This document shows, piece by piece, positions 16,584 to 25,295 of a stretch of 64,000 bases of DNA. The notes beneath the pieces are model-generated. The model saw only the letters and a program-made list of their open reading frames with translations. It had not been told where the DNA came from and did not search any database. A program made the translations under genes and the position numbers. The stretch covers positions 201,332-265,331 of the forward strand of contig CAXSCR010000001.1 in the NCBI GenBank assembly GCA_964235605.1, written 5' to 3'. How positions within the stretch are numbered: position 1 is the first letter of the stretch; each line of letters opens with the position of its first letter. This stretch comes from DATCRE01 sp964235605. GTDB lineage: Bacteria; Bacteroidota; Bacteroidia; Cytophagales; Cyclobacteriaceae.

Positions 16584-17393
16584 TTAAACAGATTTGGCTT
16601 TTTGCCAGTAAAGCTCCATTTCGGCGATTGACATCTCGGTTAGATTCTTCCCTTCTTTTGCAGCTTCTGTTTCTAAATATTGAAATCGTTTTATGAATTT
16701 CTTATTTGTTCTTTCAAGTGCCTCTTCAGGGTCTATATTTATAAACCTTGCATAATTGACGAGCGAAAACAAGAGGTCACCAAACTCCGCCAACGCTTTC
16801 TCTTTATTAATAGCTTCGTTTGAGATTACATTGAATTCGTTTTTGAATTCAAGCATCTCTTCTTCCACCTTTTCCCATACCTGCCCCTTCCTCTCCCAAT
16901 CAAAACCGACACCGCGTGCTTTGTCTTGTATACGAATAGCCTTCACCAAAGCCGGTAATGTTTTGGGTACACCTTCTAATACCGATTTATTTCCTTGCTG
17001 AAGCTTGATCTTCTCCCAATTCGCTTTTACTGTTTCTTCGTCATTGGCCACAACATCTCCATAAATATGTGGATGCCTAACAATTAATTTCTCACACAGC
17101 GATTGGATAACATCTGCGATATCAAACGCCTGTGTTTCTGATGCAATACGCGCGTAGAATACCAGATGCAATAAAATATCACCAATTTCCTTCTTAATTT
17201 CCTGCATGTCACCATCAAGAATAGCATCAGAAAGTTCGTATGTCTCTTCAATGGTGAGATGCCTCAGGGTTTCGATAGTTTGCTTTTTATCCCACGGACA
17301 GTTTTCACGCAACTCATCCATAACTGTAAGCAGGCGGTCAAATGCTTTTAGTTTTGCTTCGCGATTAGGGTCAGGGGCGGATAGATTAGACAT
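16584..17393 (-). CDS. mazG: Nucleoside triphosphate pyrophosphohydrolase MazG
   Basis: Hydrolyses (d)NTPs to the monophosphate and pyrophosphate, limiting abnormal nucleotides and modulating (p)ppGpp effects; cytosolic. The two tandem MazG domains are visible: the first has CPWDKKQTIETLRHLTIEETYELSDAI and EIGDILLHLVFYARI, the second has KVEEEMLEFKNE and EFGDLLFSLVNYARFI, with the acidic EExxE and ExxD magnesium sites. ATG at 17393 (MSNLSAPDPNRE) is chosen over a TTG ten codons upstream because the first conserved block begins soon after it and the extra residues look random. 269 residues is normal for the two-domain form. Confidence 0.94.
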   Translation of the reverse strand: MSNLSAPDPNREAKLKAFDRLLTVMDELRENCPWDKKQTIETLRHLTIEETYELSDAILDGDMQEIKKEIGDILLHLVFYARIASETQAFDIADVIQSLCEKLIVRHPHIYGDVVANDEETVKANWEKIKLQQGNKSVLEGVPKTLPALVKAIRIQDKARGVGFDWERKGQVWEKVEEEMLEFKNEFNVISNEAINKEKALAEFGDLLFSLVNYARFINIDPEEALERTNKKFIKRFQYLETEAAKEGKNLTEMSIAEMELYWQKAKSV

Positions 17394-17547
17394 ACAATGT
17401 TTTAAAGTAAAATACAAGGGCAACCACGAATGTAGATATTCAATTATAAATTATTTCTCAACTGTAATTGGATAATTGGATTATTTATTTGTCATTCTAC
17501 ATTTCGTAATTCATTTGTACATTCGCTACTCTATAAAACAAAGACAA

Positions 17548-18951
17548 TTGGCATTAATTAAATCTATTTCGGGAATACGGGGAACGATTGGCGGAAAGCC
17601 AGGTGAAAATCTAACTCCTTTAGATGTTGTTAAATTCACAGCTGCTTATGGCGTAATGCTAAAGAATAAAAATGGTACACTAAAAGTAGTAGTTGGGCGC
17701 GATGCCCGATTATCTGGAGAAATGGTTAACACATTAGTTACTGCTACGCTTCAAGGCATGGGCATTGATGTCATTGACCTTGGGTTATCCACTACACCTA
17801 CTGTCGAATTTGCGGTACCAAGGGAAAATGCTGGTGGAGGTATTATTCTTACTGCCAGTCATAATCCCATTCAATGGAATGCGCTTAAACTACTTAACGA
17901 GAAAGGTGAATTTATATCCGCTGCAGATGGCGAAGAGTTATTATTAATTGCAGAAAAAGAAGCTTTTGAATTTGCCCCAGTAACCAAATTAGGTAAGTAC
18001 GAAAGGAAAGCGGGCTATATTGAAAAACACATCAATCAAATACTTAAACTTTCATTGGTAGATGCAGACGCCATTCGACTTAGAAATTTTAGTGTTATTG
18101 TAGACGCCGTTAACTCAACGGGCGGCATAGCTGTGCCCATTTTGCTAAAAGCATTGGGTGTAACTGTTAAAGAACTGTACTGTGAACCTACAGGTCATTT
18201 CCCACATAATCCAGAACCACTTCCTGAGAATCTAACTGACATTTGTCGCGAGATAAAAAAAGGAAATTTTGATTTGGGAATTGTTGTCGATCCAGATGTA
18301 GATAGATTGGCGCTTGTTTGTGAAGACGGCACGCCTTTCGGAGAAGAGTACACACTTGTTGCTGTCGCTGATTATGTTTTAAATTCTAATAAGGATAAGA
18401 AAGCAAATACCGTTTCAAACCTCTCTTCAACACGAGCACTGCGTGATGTTACAGAGAAGGCAGGTGGAGAATATTTTGCTTCAGCCGTAGGTGAAGTAAA
18501 TGTAGTTACAAAGATGAAGGAATGCGGTGCCATTATAGGTGGTGAAGGAAATGGCGGCGTGATCTACCCCGAGATGCATTACGGACGTGATGCGTTGACC
18601 GGCATTGCTTTATTCTTAACCCATCTTGCGAAGTCTAATATGACGACTTCAAGATTGAAGTCTACCTATCCAAACTATATTATTTCAAAAAATAAAATTG
18701 AACTGACACCTGATATCGATGTTGATAAAGTATTGCGTGCTGTTCAAAAGAAATACAAGAATAATCCTATTAACACCATCGACGGTGTTAAAATTGAATT
18801 TGATAAGGAATGGGTTCATCTAAGAAAATCAAATACAGAACCCATCATTCGTATTTATGCTGAAAGTGATATGGAAGCAAAGGCCGACAACCTTGCGAAA
18901 AAAATTATCTCAGACATAAAGGAAATCATTTCAGAAAAGGAGCTTGCATGA
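17548..18951 (+). CDS. glmM: Phosphoglucosamine mutase
   Basis: Converts glucosamine-6-phosphate to glucosamine-1-phosphate, feeding UDP-GlcNAc for peptidoglycan, LPS and the nearby polysaccharide locus; cytosolic. The 467 residues contain the phosphoserine loop TASHNPIQWNALK, the metal loop DPDVDRLAL, the sugar loop GGEGNGGVI and the C-terminal phosphate loop RKSNTEPIIRIYAES. The family N-terminus (ALIKSISGIRGTIGG) begins immediately after a TTG at 17548, so that is taken as the start; the frame stays open upstream but the additional residues resemble no GlmM. Phosphomannomutase is an alternative activity. It overlaps the next gene by 4 bp (ATGA). Confidence 0.92.
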   Translation: MALIKSISGIRGTIGGKPGENLTPLDVVKFTAAYGVMLKNKNGTLKVVVGRDARLSGEMVNTLVTATLQGMGIDVIDLGLSTTPTVEFAVPRENAGGGIILTASHNPIQWNALKLLNEKGEFISAADGEELLLIAEKEAFEFAPVTKLGKYERKAGYIEKHINQILKLSLVDADAIRLRNFSVIVDAVNSTGGIAVPILLKALGVTVKELYCEPTGHFPHNPEPLPENLTDICREIKKGNFDLGIVVDPDVDRLALVCEDGTPFGEEYTLVAVADYVLNSNKDKKANTVSNLSSTRALRDVTEKAGGEYFASAVGEVNVVTKMKECGAIIGGEGNGGVIYPEMHYGRDALTGIALFLTHLAKSNMTTSRLKSTYPNYIISKNKIELTPDIDVDKVLRAVQKKYKNNPINTIDGVKIEFDKEWVHLRKSNTEPIIRIYAESDMEAKADNLAKKIISDIKEIISEKELA

Positions 18952-20081
18952 TCAAAGTGTATCTGGACAACGCAGCGACAACACCTCTCGATCCGGAGGT
19001 GTTTGACGCCATGAAACCATTTATGCTTGAGGATTTTGGAAACCCTTCTTCAACCCATTCACACGGACGAAAAGTAAAGGCAGCCATTGAATCGGCAAGA
19101 AAACAAATTGCAAGCTTGTTAAATTGTACACCTGGAGAAATCATTTTTACTTCTGGTGGCACAGAAGCTGATAATGCACTTCTTGTAAGCAGTATCGCTA
19201 CGTACGCTATAAAAAATGTTATCACCTCCAGCGTTGAACATCATGCTGTACTTCATACACTCTCGCACCTTGAGAAGCAAAGCCTTGTAAAAATTCATTT
19301 CGTTAATCTGACAGATAAGGGCCACGTAGACCTAACTCATTTTAAAAAGTTATTGGAGGAAAAACCAAATGCATTGGTATCACTCATGCATGCAAACAAT
19401 GAAATCGGAAACCTCCTCGACATAAAAGAGGCCGCAGAATTATGCGCTCAAAACAATGCTTACTTTCACTCTGATACCGTGCAAACAGTAGGACATTACA
19501 AGCACGATTTAAGTCAGATCAAAGTTCATGGCATGACTGCAGCGGCTCATAAATTCCATGGGCCGAAAGGTGTTGGGTTTATGTTCATACGTAAAGACAA
19601 AAAAATTGCACCCTTTGTACATGGTGGCAGTCAAGAACGTAACATGCGTGGTGGAACTGAAAATGTGTATGGAATTATCGGCTTAGCAAAAGCGCTAGAA
19701 ATTGCTTATCGCGATATGAACGAGCACATACAATACATAACTGCCTTAAAAACAAAAATGACTAGCCGCTTGCTAGAAGAAATCCCAGGCATATCATTCA
19801 ATGGCGATTCTGCAGATTTATGTAAGAGTCTATACACCGTGCTCAACGTTAGTCTACCTGAGTCAGACCAAAACAGCATGTTACTATTCAACCTCGACTT
19901 ACAAGGTATTTCTGCATCAGGAGGAAGTGCCTGTTCTAGCGGCGCTGCAACCGGCTCTCACGTATTAAACGCCCTAGACCCACTTTCACAACGCGGCGCA
20001 CTTAGATTTTCATTCTGCAAATACAATACAGTAGATGAAATTGACTTCGTCGTTAGCAAGCTGAAACAGATGTTGAAGTGA
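18948..20081 (+). CDS. Cysteine desulfurase (IscS/NifS family)
   Basis: PLP enzyme taking sulfur from cysteine as a persulfide for Fe-S clusters or thio-modification; cytosolic, 377 residues. Seen: YLDNAATTPLDPEV at the N-terminus; GTEADNAL; EHHAVLHT; PLP lysine about K202 in AAHKFHGPKGVGF; the RGGTENV loop; and the catalytic cysteine in GGSACSSGAATG. The ATG overlaps the glmM stop by 4 bp, so the two are translationally coupled. No iscU, sufB or thiI is adjacent, so the sulfur acceptor is not clear. A class-I (NifS/IscS) assignment fits the SACSSG loop. Confidence 0.94.
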   Translation: MIKVYLDNAATTPLDPEVFDAMKPFMLEDFGNPSSTHSHGRKVKAAIESARKQIASLLNCTPGEIIFTSGGTEADNALLVSSIATYAIKNVITSSVEHHAVLHTLSHLEKQSLVKIHFVNLTDKGHVDLTHFKKLLEEKPNALVSLMHANNEIGNLLDIKEAAELCAQNNAYFHSDTVQTVGHYKHDLSQIKVHGMTAAAHKFHGPKGVGFMFIRKDKKIAPFVHGGSQERNMRGGTENVYGIIGLAKALEIAYRDMNEHIQYITALKTKMTSRLLEEIPGISFNGDSADLCKSLYTVLNVSLPESDQNSMLLFNLDLQGISASGGSACSSGAATGSHVLNALDPLSQRGALRFSFCKYNTVDEIDFVVSKLKQMLK

Positions 20082-20089
20082 AAGAAGAA

Positions 20090-20310
20090 AATGAAATTTG
20101 AAATTGGAAATTGGAAATTGGAAATTGGAAACTTGAAGGTTTGCAAAGCCTAGAGACACTATTACAATCTAAAAGTGAAATTTGAAATTTGAAATTTGAA
20201 GTGTCTGCAAAGCTTAGAAACATTACTACAATCTACTCCACAACTCAATTCTAATTTCAACTTTCAACTTTCAAAGTTCTTATTTCTAATTTCAAATTTT
20301 ATTTTTCAAT
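20090..20310. repeat. 7-bp arrays, GAAATTT and CAACTTT families
   Basis: Starts 9 bp after the cysteine-desulfurase stop with four GGAAATT-type heptamers. It continues with GAAATTT units near 20177 and CTAATTT/CAACTTT units near 20250. The second half is roughly the reverse complement of the first, so long hairpins can form. Confidence 0.8.
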
Positions 20311-20369
20311 CCACTCACCCATCCCCTATTAACGTCCCTAATCTGCACATAAGCACATTGACAATTGAT

Positions 20370-20451
20370 AATTAATCTGCACATTGAAAATTGATAATTA
20401 ACTCCTCCTATCCCTTCTCCCGCATCAATCTAAATTCTCTTATTCGTCTTG
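20370..20451. repeat. Detached second copy of the ccmF 3' tail
   Basis: 41 bp at 20411-20451 are identical to 20601-20641, which encode the last residues of CcmF (RRIREFRLMREKG). The match continues on the downstream side into GCACATTGAAAATTGATAATTAA. The spacing between copies is 190 bp. In this copy the Gln codon is changed to a stop. Confidence 0.85.
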
Positions 20452-20591
20452 GAAATTTGAAATTTGAAGCCTTGTAAAAATTAGAACACTATTACAAAAA
20501 TCTACTACAAATTTCCATTCAATCTCAGGTACAATCTAGCCCCTACGCTCCCATAATCTGCACATCAGCACATTGAAAATTGATAATTAAT

Positions 20592-23126
20592 TTACTCCTG
20601 TCCCTTCTCCCGCATCAATCTAAATTCTCTTATTCGTCTTGTCATGGCCACGATGAAGCCGGCCATTAATACAAATGTGCCTATCCACAATACATTGATA
20701 AATGGTTTTTCCAGGGCCTTAATAACAACCCAATCTTTCTGCCTTGTATTTGTTCCGAGTACAAATTGATTGGTTTCAGGACGGATGTTGATAAGGGTAA
20801 ACTTTAGCCCCAGATCGTTGATTTCATCCGGAATACGCCCTGCCATTTTATCTTTTATAACAAAAATGGGTTCTGCAATATAGTCGCCGTGTTCACCATT
20901 AACTTTTATAGTCGCCTTTACAGCCACATCCTTATCAGAGAGTTCAATTCCATCCACCTCAGTTATTCGATCAATTGATTGAAGAACGCATACGTAATCA
21001 TTGGAAAAGAATTCTTGTCCGATTTTTAAAGTATCCTGAGTTAATTTACTCCACTCCACCTCTTCATCAGGACTCATTACCGAAGACACATGCGTATATA
21101 TATCTTCTGTTGCTGTACGATGAATATCTGGTGAAGCTAATAATCCGCCCATTGCTGGATTAATTTGAGCACGAGGATATAAAGTGTATTTTTTGCCGCC
21201 CTTACGAAGTTCTATTTCGAAGTAGGTGTTGACACCGTGAATTTCAATTGTATCTTTCACTGCGATTTTTTTGCCATCAATAACCAAATTGCGTTTAGCA
21301 ATGACAATATCTTTATCAAATGTGCGTGTCACATCAGTCTTTTTAATGAGACTGGAAAGATGTCTTGGTTCAAATCTTTCTCCGAGATACTCAATATCAT
21401 ACCCCGCCATTCCGCGCGGCTCATTAAGGAATAAAAATAAATTGTCGCGGTTAAACTCTGCACTAAGCTCTCGGTTAATAAGCATGCCGGTATTATTGAG
21501 TGATACAATCTTTGAGTAACCCGCAGAGAACATAATGCCAAGGAGCATCATACCCACACCAATATGAGCAATGGCACCGCCGGATAAAGTAGGACTAGAT
21601 TTAAAAAGAGAGAGTAGAATTTTACCATTCATTACGATAGTGAAAATTCCAGCAAATGCAAGTATGATGTAGTGAATGGTATATACTCTACCTAACGTGA
21701 TAATGAGCGCAAATAGAATTAAGGATAACAAAACCGGTGTTTGTAATTCCTTTTTTAGTTCCTCCTTATCCATTTTCTTCCACCAGAAAAATTGTCCAAT
21801 TCCGGAAAGTAAACCAACCGCTACAGCAAACCATAATTGCATCTTAGAATAAAATGAAATTTGATCGGTTGGTGGCGCCATGTTAGAGGTACCGCCGAAC
21901 AATTGAACAATCTTATTCCATACGGGAATAGAGGTTGGCATCAACACTTGAAAACCCATAAGGCAAAGTGTAATGGCGCCGATAAAAATCCAGAACTCCC
22001 TTGAGTAGGTAGAAACTTCTTTTTCTGAAGTAGGGATATCTTTCCAGCGGATAATCATTAGTACAACTGCCGCGCATAAGAAAAATAAAAGATAAACAAG
22101 CAGCTGACCCATAAGACCTAAGTCTGTAAATGCGTGAACGGAAGATTCACCCAATATTCCACTTCGGGTTAAAAAAGTAGAGTATAGTATTAAAATGAAA
22201 ACGGCGGTGACTAATATAATTGACGCTTTCAAAGCAGACTCGCTGTTCTTATAGGTAATCATGGTATGGATGGCTGCCACCATAATGAGCCACGGAACAT
22301 ACACAGCATTTTCCACAGGATCCCAGTTCCAATAGCCGCCAAAATTTAAAGTTTCATAGGCCCAATAACCACCCATTAAAATACCAAGGCCAAGAACAGC
22401 CCCTCCAAATAATGCCCATGGTAATGCAGGCCTAATCCACTCTGAATATTTCTTTTGCCACAAACCTGCTATGCAAAAAGCAAATGGTATAAGTGTGCAG
22501 GCAAAGCCCAGGAATAATGTAGGTGGATGAATCACCATCCAATAATTTTGCAGCAGGGGATTAAGTCCGTTACCATCTTTTGGAATAAAATCTGGCTGTG
22601 CTGCAAATACAGGCAAATCGGGCAGCGCATCTCTTAGTAACATAAATGGAGAGCTTCCTATCTTAATTTCAATTACCGGCAATACAACTCCTAAAATCAT
22701 AGAAGCAAGGAAAGCTTGCACCAAAGCAAATACAGTCATTACCGGACCTTCCCAGAATTTGTTGGTATTGATCAATACAATTCCGAGTGCCGCATGCCAA
22801 AACATCCACAACATGAAACTTCCTTCTTGCCCGTTCCAGAAAGTAGAAATTAAATAATGGGTAGGTAACTTCTTGTCAGAGTAATTATAGGCGTAATGGT
22901 ATTCAAAATAATGGTTGGCGATAATGATGAATAACGTAACACAGATGCCAACCACAGACGCAGCGTGCGCATAGAAACTGATTTTACCGTTAAGCAGCCA
23001 GCCTTGCTTTTTGCCTAGGTCAATGGATGTTGTTGCCTTGTAATAAGAAAAAAATGAAATAATAGCCGTAACAAAAGCCGTAATGACAAAAAGGTGGCCG
23101 AGGTCACCAACAAAGTAATGCATCAT
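20592..23126 (-). CDS. ccmF: Heme lyase CcmF (CcsA-type) for cytochrome c maturation
   Basis: Polytopic inner-membrane protein of 844 residues that attaches heme to apocytochrome c in the periplasm. The tryptophan-rich heme motif is at about residues 252-275 (GGYWAYETLNFGGYWNWDPVEN), with heme-ligand histidines such as IHPP near 200 and others in TM segments. About fourteen membrane helices are spread over residues 1-560 plus one at the end; the large periplasmic domain (about 570-800) is typical of CcmF. It is the last gene of the ccmB-C-D-E-F order. The stop lies directly against a repeat module, and the gene's last 41 bp occur again 190 bp further on. Confidence 0.94.
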   Translation of the reverse strand: MMHYFVGDLGHLFVITAFVTAIISFFSYYKATTSIDLGKKQGWLLNGKISFYAHAASVVGICVTLFIIIANHYFEYHYAYNYSDKKLPTHYLISTFWNGQEGSFMLWMFWHAALGIVLINTNKFWEGPVMTVFALVQAFLASMILGVVLPVIEIKIGSSPFMLLRDALPDLPVFAAQPDFIPKDGNGLNPLLQNYWMVIHPPTLFLGFACTLIPFAFCIAGLWQKKYSEWIRPALPWALFGGAVLGLGILMGGYWAYETLNFGGYWNWDPVENAVYVPWLIMVAAIHTMITYKNSESALKASIILVTAVFILILYSTFLTRSGILGESSVHAFTDLGLMGQLLVYLLFFLCAAVVLMIIRWKDIPTSEKEVSTYSREFWIFIGAITLCLMGFQVLMPTSIPVWNKIVQLFGGTSNMAPPTDQISFYSKMQLWFAVAVGLLSGIGQFFWWKKMDKEELKKELQTPVLLSLILFALIITLGRVYTIHYIILAFAGIFTIVMNGKILLSLFKSSPTLSGGAIAHIGVGMMLLGIMFSAGYSKIVSLNNTGMLINRELSAEFNRDNLFLFLNEPRGMAGYDIEYLGERFEPRHLSSLIKKTDVTRTFDKDIVIAKRNLVIDGKKIAVKDTIEIHGVNTYFEIELRKGGKKYTLYPRAQINPAMGGLLASPDIHRTATEDIYTHVSSVMSPDEEVEWSKLTQDTLKIGQEFFSNDYVCVLQSIDRITEVDGIELSDKDVAVKATIKVNGEHGDYIAEPIFVIKDKMAGRIPDEINDLGLKFTLINIRPETNQFVLGTNTRQKDWVVIKALEKPFINVLWIGTFVLMAGFIVAMTRRIREFRLMREKGQE

Positions 23127-23204
23127 GAGAATTTACAAGTACAATTTAAGTCGCCTGAAGTAATACCCACTTCACCAATGGAACCCCAAGAAGCTTTGAT
23201 TAAT

Positions 23205-23609
23205 TCAAACATTAATATTCTGCTCCTGATATTTTGATGGGCATTTAAGTAGAATTTTTTCGGCTTTAAAAATATCGCCCGTATAGTGGCCAACAACGAC
23301 AACTTTTTCAGATCGCGTAAAATCAGCAGGCATGGGTTCGTTGTAATTAACTTGCTGTTCTTTTCCGTTTTCATCAATCATGAGGAAGGAAAAAGAAACT
23401 TTATCTGCGCCCTCTTCTATTCCTTTCACGTGTCCCTCTTCATCCTTTTTTAATTGTCCGACCACATGGATACTGCTTTCATTACCCTGCGATGCCATAT
23501 TGAAAGCATCATTAAATGAGGCATAAGTGCTAGCATCGCTCGCGGTGGTCACAATAATACCGATGGCAGCAGCAATTACAATAATAATTACGATATGCGA
23601 TTTTTTCAT
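23205..23609 (-). CDS. ccmE: Heme chaperone CcmE, CxxxY variant
   Basis: Periplasmic membrane-anchored chaperone that carries heme from CcmC to CcmF; 134 residues with one N-terminal anchor (HIVIIIVIAAAIGIIV) and an OB-fold. In the classical protein heme binds the His of HDENY. Here the protein ends LLKCPSKYQEQNINV: that position reads CPSKY, the CxxxY form known from Desulfovibrio, and no HxxxY is present. It is therefore probably of the CcmH-independent (system I*) type, in keeping with the absence of ccmH and ccmG around it. 78 bp separate it from ccmF. Confidence 0.9.
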   Translation of the reverse strand: MKKSHIVIIIVIAAAIGIIVTTASDASTYASFNDAFNMASQGNESSIHVVGQLKKDEEGHVKGIEEGADKVSFSFLMIDENGKEQQVNYNEPMPADFTRSEKVVVVGHYTGDIFKAEKILLKCPSKYQEQNINV

Positions 23610-23678
23610 ACTTCAACCCCTCAGATAGCAACAAAATTAACTGAATTTGCCAGATTTATAAGGCGATACAGTGTGATA

Positions 23679-23918
23679 TTAGTTTCCTTTTGGCCCTTTT
23701 TTATTGAGCAACTTTTCGAGGTTTGAAAGTTTCCTATCCAACAAAAACATATAGGCAAAGAAGCCTAAAAGGATAATTAAAATAATAGCTACCACTACAT
23801 ATATCTTACCCTCGGCCCGCATGGTGTCTGCCATTTCTACATGATCTTGGGCAAAGACACTATTGGTGAATATTAGCATAGCCATTACCGCAAGTATAAT
23901 TCTATTTATTTTTTTCAT
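23679..23918 (-). CDS. ccmD: CcmD-family small membrane protein
   Basis: 79-residue protein between ccmC and ccmE. It has an N-terminal signal-like helix (INRIILAVMAMLIFTNSVFA), a second helix (IYVVVAIILIILLGFFAYMFLLD) and a basic C-terminus (KLLNKKGPKGN). CcmD normally holds holo-CcmE and the CcmABC transporter together; sequence is poorly conserved, so the call relies on size, topology and position. ATG at 23918 is chosen over a TTG four codons upstream. It overlaps the 3' end of ccmC by 17 bp. Confidence 0.8.
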   Translation of the reverse strand: MKKINRIILAVMAMLIFTNSVFAQDHVEMADTMRAEGKIYVVVAIILIILLGFFAYMFLLDRKLSNLEKLLNKKGPKGN

Positions 23919-24579
23919 CTTCAATTTCAAATAGGCGTTCTTGAATTTTTAGTACGCGTACACGCAAAGACACTATCCACAAACCGATTAAAAACCAGCC
24001 AATAACAGCAGGATAAAAGATCAACCGCATATTGCTGTCTAGGTCGTACATATTAAACCCTGGGTTTCCTCCGTTACCGGGGTGCATAGAACTAGTGAGG
24101 CGAGGGATTATGAAGATTAAAGGTATCATGGCAGCAAAAGCAAAAATATTGTAAACAGCACTTAACCTGGCCTTCTGTTCATCATTGTCTACCGATCCTC
24201 TTAAAACGAAGTAAGCGAGATATACCAAAAGCGCTATGGCAGAACCGTTTTGTTTTGGATCGCCATGCCATGGCGTACCCCAAGTATAGTTCGCCCAAAT
24301 CATACCCGTAAGCATTCCCAATATTCCAAATGCAGAACCAACATGCGCATACGTAACGGCTTTTGTATCGTAATCCTGTAAAGGGTTTCGCAGATACATA
24401 ATAGAATAGTAAACGGATATTAAATACAGCAGTATCATTCCAAACCACATGGGCACGTGAAAATATAGGGCGCGAATGGTTTCATTTAATATGTTCAACC
24501 TAGGCACATCAAACAACATTCCGCCAAGGTGTACATAAATTAATATAAGTATTGCTGTAATTTTTTGCCAGGTTTTCAT
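23902..24579 (-). CDS. ccmC: Heme-handling protein CcmC
   Basis: Inner-membrane protein of 225 residues with about six helices that presents heme to CcmE. The tryptophan-rich segment between helices 3 and 4 reads WANYTWGTPWHGDPKQN, a departure from the proteobacterial WGTWWVWD but usual for Bacteroidota. Flanking heme-ligand histidines are HVPMW and SSMHPGNGG. It lies 53 bp downstream of ccmB and overlaps ccmD. Confidence 0.93.
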   Translation of the reverse strand: MKTWQKITAILILIYVHLGGMLFDVPRLNILNETIRALYFHVPMWFGMILLYLISVYYSIMYLRNPLQDYDTKAVTYAHVGSAFGILGMLTGMIWANYTWGTPWHGDPKQNGSAIALLVYLAYFVLRGSVDNDEQKARLSAVYNIFAFAAMIPLIFIIPRLTSSMHPGNGGNPGFNMYDLDSNMRLIFYPAVIGWFLIGLWIVSLRVRVLKIQERLFEIEDEKNK

Positions 24580-24632
24580 AGAAATAGGCTGACTGACTTA
24601 ACTGGATCATTAATCTTATTAAGTTGAAAAAA

Positions 24633-25295
24633 TCAGCTGCGCCAAATATACGGGAAGAGCAGATAAGCCAATGCAGTTAGAATACAATTTATTGCCAGCA
24701 GGTTTATAATTTCATTTAGACTCGCAGCCCTTTCAATACCATCAATGGCATTTTTAGTAATCTTAATGGCCATGAGAAGTATGGCAATTACTACAGGAAA
24801 ACTAAGCACTGCCATTAAAATATTGCTGTTGTTTGTTTTAGAGGCAATTCCAGAAATAAGGCTTAAGGCAGCAGAGAACCCGAAAGAAGTCAAAAACAAA
24901 GTTCCAATAAACAAAGGCTTGTCTAACACCGGATTTTGAATGAACAATGAAAACAAAAAATAACCAGCTAGGGAAAGCAATAGACAAAGTGCTGTATTAT
25001 AAATAATCTTTGAAAGAATAATGGCCTGAGGACTAGCCAGGGAATAATAATAAATTGAAACACCTTTTCTTTCGCCGATAAAACTCTTAGCCACACTGTT
25101 TACCACAGCAAACAGTATCACTAACCAAAACAAAGCCGACCAGGTGGCAGGCGAGATTGAATTGAGTCTAAGACTAAACGTTATATAACAAATAAATACC
25201 AAGCTAAAAAGATAAAGACTGATACCTGATATGATAGCCTTTCGTCTCAGCTCAAGTCTGAATTCTTTTTGTATTAGTAGAGAAAGGACTCTCAC
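24633..25295 (-). CDS. ccmB: Heme ABC exporter permease CcmB
   Basis: Membrane subunit of the CcmABCD complex, 220 residues, six hydrophobic helices. LIQKEFRLELRRKAIISGISLYLF and KSFIGERKGVSIYYYSLASPQAIILSKIIYNT resemble the CcmB N-terminal and cytoplasmic-loop regions. The start is GTG, overlapping the stop of the Wzz-like gene by 4 bp (GTGA). No ccmA ATPase is encoded in the window, although CcmB needs it; it must lie elsewhere. Confidence 0.88.
   Translation of the reverse strand: MRVLSLLIQKEFRLELRRKAIISGISLYLFSLVFICYITFSLRLNSISPATWSALFWLVILFAVVNSVAKSFIGERKGVSIYYYSLASPQAIILSKIIYNTALCLLLSLAGYFLFSLFIQNPVLDKPLFIGTLFLTSFGFSAALSLISGIASKTNNSNILMAVLSFPVVIAILLMAIKITKNAIDGIERAASLNEIINLLAINCILTALAYLLFPYIWRS

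Larger units (their letters stand above)
20082..20591. other. 510-bp convergent gap built of nested repeats
   Basis: No gene. It holds 7-bp arrays (GGAAATT/GAAATTT, then CAACTTT), three degenerate copies of a unit with TGCAAAGC, TTAGA and ATTACAATCTA (about 20133-20173, 20203-20238, 20469-20507), two TGCACAT/TTGATAATTAA modules and a second copy of the ccmF tail. Confidence 0.8.

Noticed and set aside
17394..17547. Possible further heptamer array between mazG and glmM
   Set aside because: Some ATTTCGT/AATTCAT-like 7-bp rhythm is visible, but too degenerate to call by eye.
17476..17547. Upstream TTG start for glmM giving 24 extra residues
   Set aside because: The family N-terminus begins at the TTG at 17548; the added residues look like translated intergenic DNA.
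20090..20590. Possible CRISPR array in the repeat-rich gap
   Set aside because: Repeats are 7 bp and degenerate, with no 25-35 bp repeat-spacer pattern and no cas gene.
23123..23377. 84-codon minus-strand ORF overlapping ccmE
   Set aside because: Covers the ccmE 3' end in another frame; ccmE fits the family and the operon.
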